Below, piece by piece: positions 53,488 through 62,945 of a stretch of DNA of 64,000 nucleotides. The stretch comes from Macrophomina tecta (taxonomy: Eukaryota > Ascomycota > Dothideomycetes > Botryosphaeriales > Botryosphaeriaceae). The position numbers were made by a program, and so were the translations under genes. Where the stretch lies: contig JAKSGN010000022.1 of the NCBI GenBank assembly GCA_024180945.1, positions 186,001 to 250,000 on the forward strand, in the 5' to 3' direction. A model generated the notes under the pieces. That model was not told the DNA's origin, searched no databases, and saw only the letters and a program-made list of their open reading frames with translations. Position 1 is the first letter of the stretch. Each line of letters begins with the position of its first letter.

Positions 53488-55788
53488 CTACGATTCAGAA
53501 CGCATAAGATCGCGCGTCTGCGTGTCTGGTTCCGTTGACGAAAGGCGGCCTTCACCGTAGTCCGTTTCTAGAACGGGCTGCGGCACCGCCATTGCTCGCC
53601 GTAACGTGGAAAAGGGCTGTGCTTGATGATGTGATGAGGCCCCGGAGTATTCATCACTCAATTCTGTATCCGCTTCTGTTGAGACGTAACAGTATTCGGG
53701 ATGCTCTTCACCACGCGGGGCGCCCGACTCGGCCTCGGATTCTGCCGATGGGGAGCGGTTTGGGGGTAGTTCCGGATCAGGCGTCGCTCGTGTACTGAGG
53801 GGCTGCGCGTTAGAGTGTGACGCGCCCGACTTCGTCTCCGGCTCTGATGGTAAGCGGCAAAAAGGGGGAAATGGTGTCCAGCGATTTAGAGGCAGTTCCG
53901 GGCTAGATGTGGTTCCCGCACTCGGGGCTTGCGCTCCACAAGGCGACGCGCCCGAACTCGTCTCTGGCTCTACTGATGCCATGCGGTTTGGGGTCCAGCG
54001 ATTCGGGGGGGATTGCGGACCAGGCGTGGTTCGTGTACTCGAGGGCTGTGCTTCATGACGCGGTGCGCCCGACACTGCGTCCGGCTCCGTCGACAAGTTG
54101 CGGTTCTGAATGTCGGAATTCGTCAGAGCTACCTTTGGCGTCGCTGCCGCTGGTTGAAAAGTGGCCATGGGCTCTTCCAGACGACGCGGCTCTGTGTCTG
54201 CGGCGGCCTCACTCGTCTCGATTTCGGGTTTAGGCTCTGTGGATGAGTCGCGGGCTTGAGGACAATTCGTCATGGGTGCAGCCGGAGGACGAGGTAGGTG
54301 GCCTGTTGGAGTACTTGGCCGCGAGGCGGGATTGGGCGCTTTCCTTCGTCGAAACCTCAGCTCATCGCCGCTCGTTGATGGACTCTTCTTTGGCATTGAT
54401 GTATTTAGGCGCACGGCCTGCGTGTCCCGGACATCCTGCTTTTCTGCCTCCTGCTGCTTTTGCAGCTTTTCTGCCACTTTCTCCTTTCCCAGCCTTTGAA
54501 CCTCTTCGTCCTCCTGCTCGTAACGATAGTAGTCTTCCTTCAGCCGGTCCGACGCATCTCTCTCGGCATTTGAAATCTCAGCGATGGCTTCATCCCTGAC
54601 CATCTGCAGCTCAAGAATTCCCTCGTCGATCTTTTCCGCAATGTGGTGTTCTGCGTTTTGGTACGCTTCATCGACTGGGTTATTCTCAGCAATATAATCC
54701 TCAAACAAGTCAGTGACGTCAAAGTCTTTCTCCAATACGTCTTTGACGACGGCCGGCAGGCGTTCTTGCACGAGCTGCTCGAGTGTGTTCTCAAAGACCT
54801 GTTGGAGGATGCCTGGCAACACCGCTTGCAAGCTTTTGGGCAGGGCGTTTTGGAGCGCTTGCTCTAGTAAGCTTTGCGGAACCAAGTGCGAGGGGTCTTG
54901 GGCTAACGAGGATTGCACTTCCGGCAGTGGTGCAGAGCTCTTGATATCACCATCAGTGTTGGCGACAAAGCCCTGGTGTGCATCACTGCGGACAAGTGGC
55001 CGCTTGGAAGTAGTTGGTGAGCTCGGTGAAGAGTCTAGATGGCAGAATTAGTATGGCCAAGGCTGTCAGCCTTCACGTTATCACTAAGACATACCCTCTC
55101 TTTGGCGTTTTCCAGTGGTCTTGTGAGGGTTCGACTGGTATGGGGGTGGATCGTCTTGGATGTTGAAAATGTCGGCGTTGCTTTGACGCGCGCCGCAGCC
55201 AGCGTACATGCGAGCGCGTTCGAGAGGCAATGACGACAGCTCTCCTCGCGTGGCCAAGTCTGTGAAAACCTGGAGTACAGCTTCACGAGAGGCCTGGAGG
55301 CCGTGTTTTGGAATGTATAGCAAGATGTTGGTCGCTTTGCAGAGTCGCTGAAAGGCCCGGATTTGATCACGGTGCTCATGCTGGGGCGTGAGGCGAGCAA
55401 CTTCGGTCTCGGGAATGAGAACAATGCCAGGAGCGCGGAGGCATAGCGAAAGGACGAAAATTTCGCGGTCACATTTGGGCTTGTTGTTAGTGAGATGATG
55501 CCTGATTAAGGTGGGAGTTTGGGCGTCGTCCAAAATGTCTATGGCAAGGTGCTCCACCGGCAAGCGAAGATGCACGACCGTTTCTATGTTGTATTCACTG
55601 AAACCAGCTTTCAAGCTGATGGTGATGATTCCTCGCTTTGCTTCTTGTTGGAAGGGAATGGAGAGGGTGGGCGCACACCAAAGACAATCAACGCTATCAT
55701 TTTCCTGGGCGACAATGGAGCGGTTCTCAAAGATGGAGCGATTGTTAAAGACGGAGCGCACTGGAGAGATGGAGCGGTGGGAAGTCAT
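53488..55788 (-). CDS. Two-exon hypothetical protein, 746 aa, coiled coil and C-terminal repeats
   Basis: Exon 55788-55095, intron 55094-55035 (GTATGT...TCTAG, 60 nt), exon 55034-53488; 2241 nt, 747 codons. The N-terminal 230 residues look folded (GIITISLKAGFSEYNIETVV, REIFVLSLCLRAPGIVLIPE, LCKATNILLYIPKHGLQ). The middle is a long charged helical region (EQALQNALPKSLQAVLPGIL to about KVAEKLQKQQEAEK), likely coiled coil. The C-terminal 250 residues are Pro/Ser/Thr-rich with about four imperfect units built on EPxTxSGAxxxxAQPxST and LPPNRWTP. No family recognised. Frame and splice sites are clean, so it is probably expressed. It lies tail to tail with the LINE. Confidence 0.68.
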
Positions 55789-55944
55789 GGTGTGGAACAG
55801 CCGGCACAGCAACAACGGCTACCCGGAGAAGTGTCAGCGACAAGATCAAATTCATTTCCATCAAAACAAGAAACCCGCAAATTTTGCGATCCCTCCCACC
55901 CGGGCTTCTGGCGTATCGAGCAGCCCTGGCTCGAGCACGGCAAA

Positions 55945-56380
55945 CATCAGCACACTCGACCATTGCCAGTCGCATCCACCCAGACGGCATCTCACTTCGA
56001 CGCCCACCGACTTGCAAAGGTCCTTGCCCCTCTTGTTACGGAGGCCCTATGACGCCATAGGGATGGCAGGATCATTGCCCGAGCGATAGGCCGGCGGGAC
56101 CCTGAGATGAGGGAGGCGACAGGCGATGGCCGAGCGTGTGGCTGGATAAAGAGAACTGGGATGCGGTGGAAATGCCAGCACTCGACCTTCAGGAGTCGCA
56201 GCCACCCAGGACGTCATCCCACTCCGACGCCCATCGACTCACAAAGGTCCTTGCTCCGCTTTGTAAAGACGCCCTTTGACGCCACAGGTTGTAGGATCAT
56301 TGCGAGAGAGACGGACCGGCGGGACTCGGAGGTGGGAGGGGCGAGCGGCGATGGCAGAGCGTGTGGCTATACGGAAAAGA
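55945..56380. repeat. Tandem duplication, two diverged units of about 225 bp
   Basis: Landmarks recur at a fixed distance: CACTCGACC near 55953 and 56179, CAAAGGTCCTTGC near 56010 and 56236, and GATGGC.GAGCGTGTGGCT near 56125 and 56350. The units differ at many bases, so the duplication is not recent. It lies 160 bp upstream of the start of the minus-strand gene at 53488-55788, in its promoter region. Confidence 0.75.
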
Positions 56381-56797
56381 AATAGCGCGTCTGTAAGAGT
56401 TGAGCAAATTGTACGTACAGGCTTCGGGCGCGCAAGCGGAGAAGAGGAAATCCGTTATACGTACGCAGCGCAGTAGCGAGGGTACAGGCAAAAAGCTAGT
56501 GCAAAGGTGCCGAAAAGGTGGTAGCCACACGAGATATGGGGATGATGATGATGGAGAGGTATAAATGAAGCCGAGATGGAAACGGTGGGAAGAGTTGTTG
56601 AGAGGGAAACGCGGAGGCGGGAGCGTCAGAAGAAGCGGGAGCGTCGGAAGAAGCAGGAGCTCGTATGTTAGTAAGCTCGCCCCCGCTGGGGCGTAGCCAT
56701 CTTGGGACTAGCCGCCCGCCGACGCGAGCCGATTTTTCCCGACTCGACCACTTACCGCGCCCGTATTAAAGCGAGAGTAAAAAGCCCTAATACTATA
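56381..56797. other. No gene recognised
   Basis: Purine-rich sequence on the plus strand, including a GGGAGCGTCRGAAGAAGC-type direct repeat near 56620-56655. No supported gene. Confidence 0.5.
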
Positions 56798-58630
56798 ACG
56801 TGTTTCACCACTCAGTGGGCCACACCAGTCAGTGGGCCACCCCACCAACACCAAAACGCTTATTAGTACAGTTATTTCACCATAACGCCTTTAATTTAAT
56901 CAAAATCCCTATCTGACCACTCTCTAGTTATTAGGACATCGGCGAATCGTGTGGCCTTGTAAATGACAATTGCTGCACGTCGGTGGCGCGCGTTGCCGTA
57001 CAGCCGTCGCCTCCCGTTGATCAGCCTCTTGTTCCCCATTTCCTATCCCGTGAACTAAGAACTGCCCCTGCTGAGCCTGCAGAGCGCCTCCCTGTGCAAT
57101 ATATCTTCGCCGGTATTGCTGCTTCTGTTTTCGCCGTTGGTTAGTCGCGCGAAGCTCCGAATTCTCCTTTGCAAGTATCACAGCTGAATTCATCGCCATC
57201 TGACATCCCTTCACAAGTTGACTAAATGCCTGGCTTGTCGGGCTCTGCGATTGGCGTTGAATAAGATCCCGTATAAGCCGAGCCTGTTGCTCTAGCTGGG
57301 TTAGAGTATGAGGTGTTTCCGACGTCCACTGAGGTGCGTGTCCATTAGCTGTAGCTGGTGGAGAGGGTGTTTTGGTGACGGTAAGCGACGATAAGACGCG
57401 TTGTGGGTTGCACGGTATAAGCCCCGTGGCTTGAAATCCACTTCTAATGTTTTGACTCGTAAATACTGATGGGCGCACCCTCGAGTATATTGCGAGAAAG
57501 TCATCTTTGTCGATATGGTGGATTCCTTGGCGGACGCTTTCTTGAACCTCCTGACCGTACAAGCGCTTAAGAGGGGAGAAGCAGCTTACATCAAGCGGCT
57601 GGAGAAGGTGCGATGTATGCGCAGGCATGCAGAGCGCGATAATGTTGTTTGAAATGCAGTATTGGTCAAATTCAGGTGTTGCATGGCTGCTGTGGCCGTC
57701 GAGGAAGAGTAGACGGTAGGCTCCCTTTGTACAGGACTCTGTGTGCGTATTGAAGTGCTTGATCCATTCAAATCCGAGCTGGTCAGTCGTCCAGCCATTG
57801 CTGCTTACAGCAATTACCCAGTCAGCCGGCAGTCCTCGATACCAGTTTGACTGGTGGACCTTTCCGGCGAGGATGATGAACGGCGGAATCGCCCAGCCGG
57901 ACGCGTTGATGCCCTCGATCGCCGTTGTCCACTCACGGTTTCCTGGCTGTACGACAACTGCTCGGCCGATCGTATCGGAGCTTGTAACAACCTTAGATGT
58001 CGCAACTACACCCATCATAAATCCTGTCTCGTCAAAATTGTAGACGTCGTCATCGAGAATGCCGTACAACTGACGCGTCTCTTGAACACGCGTAAACCAC
58101 GCGTTAATTGTGTCTGGATCCTCGCATTTGGCGCGTTGTGAATGGAACTTTCGATTCCATTTCGTTTTAAGCTTAGGCTGGTTGTTGATAAACCGAGATG
58201 TCCAATTCTTGCCGACTGGCTGAGGTGGAGGATTATGGCCGCGCGCTGCCAGTAAACAGTCCGCCATCCTTCGTACATCGATAATCTGGGGAGGGAATCC
58301 TCGCCGATCGAGGCTTAGGATCCACTCAACCAAAGCCTTTTCCTCGGACGGCTGTAGCTTTCGTTTTTGCGAATTAGACGCGCTTTGTGAGGCCGTTCCA
58401 TCAAGACGACGTTGGAGAGTAGTTCGAGGTATATCGTACGATGTTGCAGCCTTGCGAATGCTCGAAACTCGATCGTTTTGAACAGCATGCTTAGCAAGGA
58501 GTAGTCTGCCCTCTTTCTGGGGTGATTCGAGGTTCTGTGTTGATGTCATTGTTGATTTGCACGAGGACGCGTTTTGGTGTTGGTGGGGTGGCCCACTGAC
58601 TGGTGTGGCCCACTGAGTGGTGAAACACGT
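56798..58630 (-). mobile_element. Pogo element E4, complete
   Basis: 1833 bp, ends ACGTGTTTCACCACTCAG and inverted, TA on both sides (56796-56797, 58631-58632). Each end carries two copies of a subterminal motif (CACTCAGTGGGCCAC and CAGTCAGTGGGCCAC), clearly different from the CAAGCGAG type of E1, E2, E3, E5 and E6. The right flank is repeat copy C; the left flank is unrelated. Transposase open. Confidence 0.93.
56924..58549 (-). CDS. Pogo transposase of E4, intact, 541 aa
   Basis: ATG 58549 (MTSTQNLESPQKEGRLLLA) is chosen because it matches the start of the related transposases; the frame is open 39 codons further upstream into the terminal repeat. The helix-turn-helix region reads KAATSYDIPRTTLQRRLDG, then VGKNWTSRFI. 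Catalytic residues D173 (YNFDETGF), D284 (LFLDGHSSH) and D320 (LLQPLDVSCF) show DD35D. The C-terminus has a basic coiled coil and the knuckle CSNCHLQGHTIRRC. No lesions. Probably able to act on its own ends. Confidence 0.95.
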   Translation of the reverse strand: MTSTQNLESPQKEGRLLLAKHAVQNDRVSSIRKAATSYDIPRTTLQRRLDGTASQSASNSQKRKLQPSEEKALVEWILSLDRRGFPPQIIDVRRMADCLLAARGHNPPPQPVGKNWTSRFINNQPKLKTKWNRKFHSQRAKCEDPDTINAWFTRVQETRQLYGILDDDVYNFDETGFMMGVVATSKVVTSSDTIGRAVVVQPGNREWTTAIEGINASGWAIPPFIILAGKVHQSNWYRGLPADWVIAVSSNGWTTDQLGFEWIKHFNTHTESCTKGAYRLLFLDGHSSHATPEFDQYCISNNIIALCMPAHTSHLLQPLDVSCFSPLKRLYGQEVQESVRQGIHHIDKDDFLAIYSRVRPSVFTSQNIRSGFQATGLIPCNPQRVLSSLTVTKTPSPPATANGHAPQWTSETPHTLTQLEQQARLIRDLIQRQSQSPTSQAFSQLVKGCQMAMNSAVILAKENSELRATNQRRKQKQQYRRRYIAQGGALQAQQGQFLVHGIGNGEQEADQREATAVRQRAPPTCSNCHLQGHTIRRCPNN

Positions 58631-58778
58631 TATCATAGTATCAATACTGTTTTTGATATTTGTCATTAGTCTGATGATTTGTCAACTACTTCTATTTAGT
58701 TGCAAATAGTCTCTAGTTACTCAAGAATTCAGTCATTCATTCACTCATAATGATTGATTCACCCATTTTATTTCATCA
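58631..58778 (-). repeat. Short interspersed repeat, copy C, partial
   Basis: Reverse complement of copy A from its internal TA to the TGATGAAAT end. It begins exactly at the TA next to E4 and lacks the part found left of that TA in copies A and B. Just outside its other border GAATGCAGCACTGCT (58779 on) equals the right terminal sequence of hAT1 (near 5566-5580). Confidence 0.75.
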
Positions 58779-58998
58779 GAATGCAGCACTGCTGCGCCCT
58801 GTAGGCAAGCTCCGGCGCTGCGAATGGCAAGTCCGGCAGACTATGCAGCATCTACGTAGCGCAGACAGTTAAGAAGTTGGAATGTTTAATTAACTGGGCG
58901 GCCCTTAAGGGATGTCCACAGTCCGTGCACACTCCCAGTCCGTGCACACCCCTTCAAAAATCCGCACCCAGATTTTGAACCGCTGCATCTCGCTCGAT

Positions 58999-60935
58999 AT
59001 GGACCCAATTGAGGCCGCGCTTGATGATCTGAAATCCCAAGATCCCCCAAATTACAAGGCCACTGCCAAAAAGTTCGGATGCTGCCGTACGACACTGTCA
59101 CGTCGCCATCGAGGCGTCACCGCTTCTCAAGCTTCAAGTGCGGAATCGCATCGATTGCTCAACAACAACCAAGAAAGGGAGCTTGTTGAATATATAAACA
59201 AGCTTTCTGAGCGTGGGATTCCCCCAACGCAAGCAATGGTTCGCAATTTCGCAGAAGAAATGGCGCAGCAAAAACCAAGCAAAAATTGGGTCTCCAGATT
59301 CGTCAAACGCCATCAGGATCAGCTCAAATCCGTGTATTTAAGCGGCCTCGATCTAAGCCGCAAGAATGCTGAATCTGTCCCTCGGATTCAGGGCTACTTT
59401 GAGCTGGTTTGTACTGCCCAAACGGTGCTTGTTTATTTACTAATTTAGCGCAGATTCAGGCCAAAGTCCGCGAATATGGTGTCCTCCCCAAAAACTCGTA
59501 CAACATGGATGAAAAGGGCTTCCTAATTGGCCTACTGCACAAAACGCAAAGGGTTGTATCCAAACAAGCGTTCGAAGGTGGTAGTTTGATTAGTTCTGGG
59601 CAAGACGGCAATCGCGAGTGGATTTCGCTGCTTGCTTCGATCTGCATGGACGGCACCTTTCTACCACCTGCAGTTATATACCAGGCCCGAACAGGCAATC
59701 TCCAGGACACTTGGTTGGACGACTATCACCCGGATACGCAGTGTGCATTCTTTGCAAGCAGCCCAAACGGTTGGACAAGCGTATCCCTGGGATTTCATTG
59801 GCTAACGCGCGTGTTTGACGCGTATACTAAGCCAAAAGCGCGCTACGGCCGAGATTATCGCTTGTTGTTTGTTGATGGCCACGGGAGCCATATAAACATG
59901 CGATTTCTGAATTGGTGCGAAGCCCATAGGGTGCTTGTTGCTGTGTTTCCGCCTCATTTGACCCATCGGTTGCAGGCCCTGGATGTCTCCCTTTTTAGCC
60001 CCTTGGCCAACTGTTACCAACAACAACTCGATTCGTGGATTCACGCAACAGCAGGCCTTTCAAGGATGACCAAGCGCGAGTTCTGGAGCTTGTTTTACCC
60101 TGCCTTCGAAGCTGCTTTCACGCAAGCAAACATTGAATCTGGCTTTGCCAAGACGGGCCTGCACCCGTTAAATCCGGAAGCTGTTTTGCAGCACCTGCGC
60201 AAACACGAGGCCCCGCGGCCACCGAGCAGCACCAATCCCATCCAACTGTCACCAAGCAATTTGCGTAAGCTCAAACGCACTACCAGATTAGGCGTTGAAG
60301 CGGCAATTGCTACGTCGTTGGTGCCGAAGCTGCTCGACTGCTGGGAGTCAGCGGAAACCCGGATTCAGCTTCTAGAACACGAGCTTGCAGGGATGAAGAA
60401 GACTGTTTCGCTTGAGAAGAGGCGCCGCAAGCGTGGACAGGCTTTACTTAGCAATCTGTTTGAGATGACGCAGGGCGAATCAATATTCATCTCTCCCAAG
60501 AAGATTATTAAGGCGCGCGAGCAACTCGAGCGGAAGGAACACGAGAAGGAGCAAGCAGAGCGTGCAAAAGAGGAAGCAAAGATTCGGAAGCAAGCTCTGA
60601 AAGAGGAAAAACAACAACAAGCGGAGCATCTGAAGGCAGAGCGTCAACAAGCAAAGATACAGAAGGCTGCAGAAAAGGAGGAAGCGAAGCGCCAAAAGGA
60701 GGCGAGACAGCGGCTTCAACAGGAGACCAAACAACAACAACAAGCAGCCAAATCGCCACAGAAGAAGCCTTCCCAAAAGGGCAAGAACACTGCACCGAAA
60801 CGGAAGCGCGTTGTTGTTGAGATTTCTGATGATGAAGCTACACGGTCGCAATCACTGGCCAAGCGACCACGGCGCGCGCGCAACCTCCCAAAATGGCTAC
60901 AGGGCAAAGACATTCAAATAGGACGTTTCGTGTAG
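58999..60935 (+). CDS. Pogo-like transposase of E7, two exons, 629 aa
   Basis: Exon 58999-59406, intron 59407-59453 (GTTTGT...GCAG, 47 nt, TACTAAT branch), exon 59454-60935; 630 codons with stop. The N-terminal helix-turn-helix has KKFGCCRTTLSRRHRG, then PSKNWVSRFVKR. Catalytic D155 (YNMDEKGF), D277 (LFVDGHGSH) and D313 (LQALDVSLF) again give DD35D. The C-terminal 170 residues are a long Glu/Lys/Gln coiled coil followed by basic clusters and VVVEISDDEA, another SUMO-interacting-like motif. It has no zinc knuckle, unlike the E1 group. The frame is undamaged. Confidence 0.92.
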
Positions 60936-60999
60936 ATTCGAATAAATATACTGCCAAATTTGGTAGCAATTGATGATGTTGTTGTTGAGTTATTCTATA

Positions 61000-62849
61000 A
61001 CGTGTTCCACAAGCGAGTGCATCACACAAGCGAGTGCATCATCTCCCCCACCAAAACGCGTCTCCTCTCTTTAAGACGCGATGCCTCAACCAACTCATCA
61101 TCAATCATTAAATAATGAAGGTGCAGTTATTCTAGCTGTTTCAGCGCTCCAGAAAAACCAAATCGCGACCGCCCGAGGCGCTGCAAAGGAGTACGCCGTC
61201 CACTACTCGACCGTGAATCGACGCGCTAAAGGAATCCCTTCCCGACGCGATTGCGCACCTAACTCTCGAAAGCTCACGCCTACCGAAGAATCCGTTATCG
61301 TCGAACGTATTCTCGGCCTAGATTCGCGAGGATTTCCGCCCCGACTCGAAGCCGTTAGAGATATGGCAAACAAGCTCCTCGCTGGCCGCGCTGGAGGCCA
61401 GGTTGGCAAGAACCGGCCTACCAACTTCATAAAGCGGACCCCTGAGCTCAGAACACGTCTGAATCGCAAGTACGATGACCAGAGGGCTAAATGCGAGGAT
61501 CTAGAGCTTATTACGGACTGGTTTAACCTCGTACGGAATACAATCGCGAAGTACGGGATCGTAGACGACGATATCTTCAACTTTGACGAAGCGGGCTTCC
61601 TTATGGGCGTTATTGCAGCCGCAATGGTTGTCACAGCCTCCGAACGACGTGCTCGACCAAGGACAAGGCAGCCAGGCAATCGCGAGTGGGTTTCGGTGAT
61701 CCAGGGAGTCAACGCGAAAGGGTGGGCGATCCCGCCGTTCGTGATATTCAAGGGACAATACCACCTTTCAGCTTGGTACAGCGACGATATACCAGGCGAT
61801 TGGGTTATCGCAACGAGCGATAACGGTTGGACGACAAATGAGCTTACGTTCCAGTGGCTGCAGCACTTCGAAAAGCACACGAAGGATCGCACAACTGGAG
61901 CATATCGTCTTTTGATTCTTGACGGCCACGAGAGCCATCATTCGGCTGAATTCGAGTCGTTTTGCCAGGAACATAAGATTATCACGCTCTGTATGCCTGC
62001 GCATTCATCCCACCTCCTCCAACCACTTGATGTCAGTTGTTTTGCGGCCCTTAAGAAGGCGTACGGGAAGCGGATCGAGGACCTGATGCGAAACCACATC
62101 AACCACATCACAAAGCTCGAATTTTTACCAGCGTTTAAAGCGGCGTTCGAAGCCGCCTTCATACCGCAGAATATCACTGGAGGATTCCGAGGCGCAGGAT
62201 TAGTCCCACATAATCCAGACGCCGTGATTTCAAAGCTTGATGTTCGACTTCGGACGCCAACGCCACCCCAGACCGAGGCTACGGCTTGGGACTCCCAAAC
62301 ACCACACAACCCAGCTGAATTAGTCAGTCAAACTGAGCTTATTAGGGTTAGGATTGCACGGCACCAGGATAGCTCACCAACGCCAATTAACGAGGCGTTG
62401 AGTCAGCTCGCAAAGGGGGCTCAAATGATGGCGCATTCAGCTGTTCTGTTGCAGGCCGAAGTCGCGGGCCTTCAAAAGGCAAATGAGGCCGCAACAGGCC
62501 GTAAAAAGCGCAAGAAGAAGCGAATCCAGCAGCGAGGGACGCTTACGATTCAAGAGGGCCAGGACTTAATTAATAAAGCTGGTGGTAATGGGCAGATTTC
62601 GCAGGAAATGCGACAAGGTGATGCGCAATCGGATGGGCCTGCGATAAAGCGACGGCGATGTGGGCAATGCGGCGATGTTGGGCATAATTCTCGCACATGT
62701 CAAAAAGATGCAGAAACCACTATAGAATAGAACGTATATTATAGATAGTCGATTTTATAACGCATTGTGGAGTAATTCATACTTAAAGTGGTAGAGGTTT
62801 AATGGGGTGATGCACTCGCTTGTGTGATGCACTCGCTTGTGGAACACGT
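61000..62849 (+). mobile_element. Pogo element E6, complete, nested in E7
   Basis: 1850 bp, ends ACGTGTTCCACAAGCGAG and inverted, TA on both sides (60998-60999, 62850-62851). Two copies of CAAGCGAGTGCATCA at each end. The surrounding E7 sequence continues without loss across the insertion. The transposase is intact and closely similar to that of E1. Confidence 0.95.
61081..62730 (+). CDS. Pogo/Fot1-type transposase of E6, intact, 549 aa
   Basis: Same length and layout as the E1 transposase: helix-turn-helix region (GAAKEYAVHYSTVNRRAKG, SRRDC), D169 (FNFDEAGF), D281 (LILDGHESH), D317 (LLQPLDVSCF), coiled coil and zinc knuckle CGQCGDVGHNSRTC. GKNRPTNFIKR replaces GKNWPSNFVKR. No stops or shifts. 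Its subterminal motif differs from that of E1 although the proteins are close, so the N-terminal differences are of interest for end recognition. Confidence 0.95.
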   Translation: MPQPTHHQSLNNEGAVILAVSALQKNQIATARGAAKEYAVHYSTVNRRAKGIPSRRDCAPNSRKLTPTEESVIVERILGLDSRGFPPRLEAVRDMANKLLAGRAGGQVGKNRPTNFIKRTPELRTRLNRKYDDQRAKCEDLELITDWFNLVRNTIAKYGIVDDDIFNFDEAGFLMGVIAAAMVVTASERRARPRTRQPGNREWVSVIQGVNAKGWAIPPFVIFKGQYHLSAWYSDDIPGDWVIATSDNGWTTNELTFQWLQHFEKHTKDRTTGAYRLLILDGHESHHSAEFESFCQEHKIITLCMPAHSSHLLQPLDVSCFAALKKAYGKRIEDLMRNHINHITKLEFLPAFKAAFEAAFIPQNITGGFRGAGLVPHNPDAVISKLDVRLRTPTPPQTEATAWDSQTPHNPAELVSQTELIRVRIARHQDSSPTPINEALSQLAKGAQMMAHSAVLLQAEVAGLQKANEAATGRKKRKKKRIQQRGTLTIQEGQDLINKAGGNGQISQEMRQGDAQSDGPAIKRRRCGQCGDVGHNSRTCQKDAETTIE

Positions 62850-62945
62850 TAATTAATATCGTGTGCAGATTTCTGAAAGGGTGTGCACGGACTGGGAGTG
62901 TGCACGGACTGTGGACATCCCTTATTGCTCATCTGCTCCGCAGCG

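Larger units (their letters stand above)
58908..62922 (+). mobile_element. Pogo-like element E7, complete, with E6 nested inside
   Basis: Ends AGGGATGTCCACAGTCCG and inverted, TA at 58906-58907 and 62923-62924. Each end has two copies of CAGTCCGTGCACAC. E6 is inserted at a TA in the 3' untranslated part (60998-60999). Without E6 and one TA the element is 2163 bp. The transposase frame is open across one intron, so E7 was probably intact when E6 entered. Confidence 0.92.
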
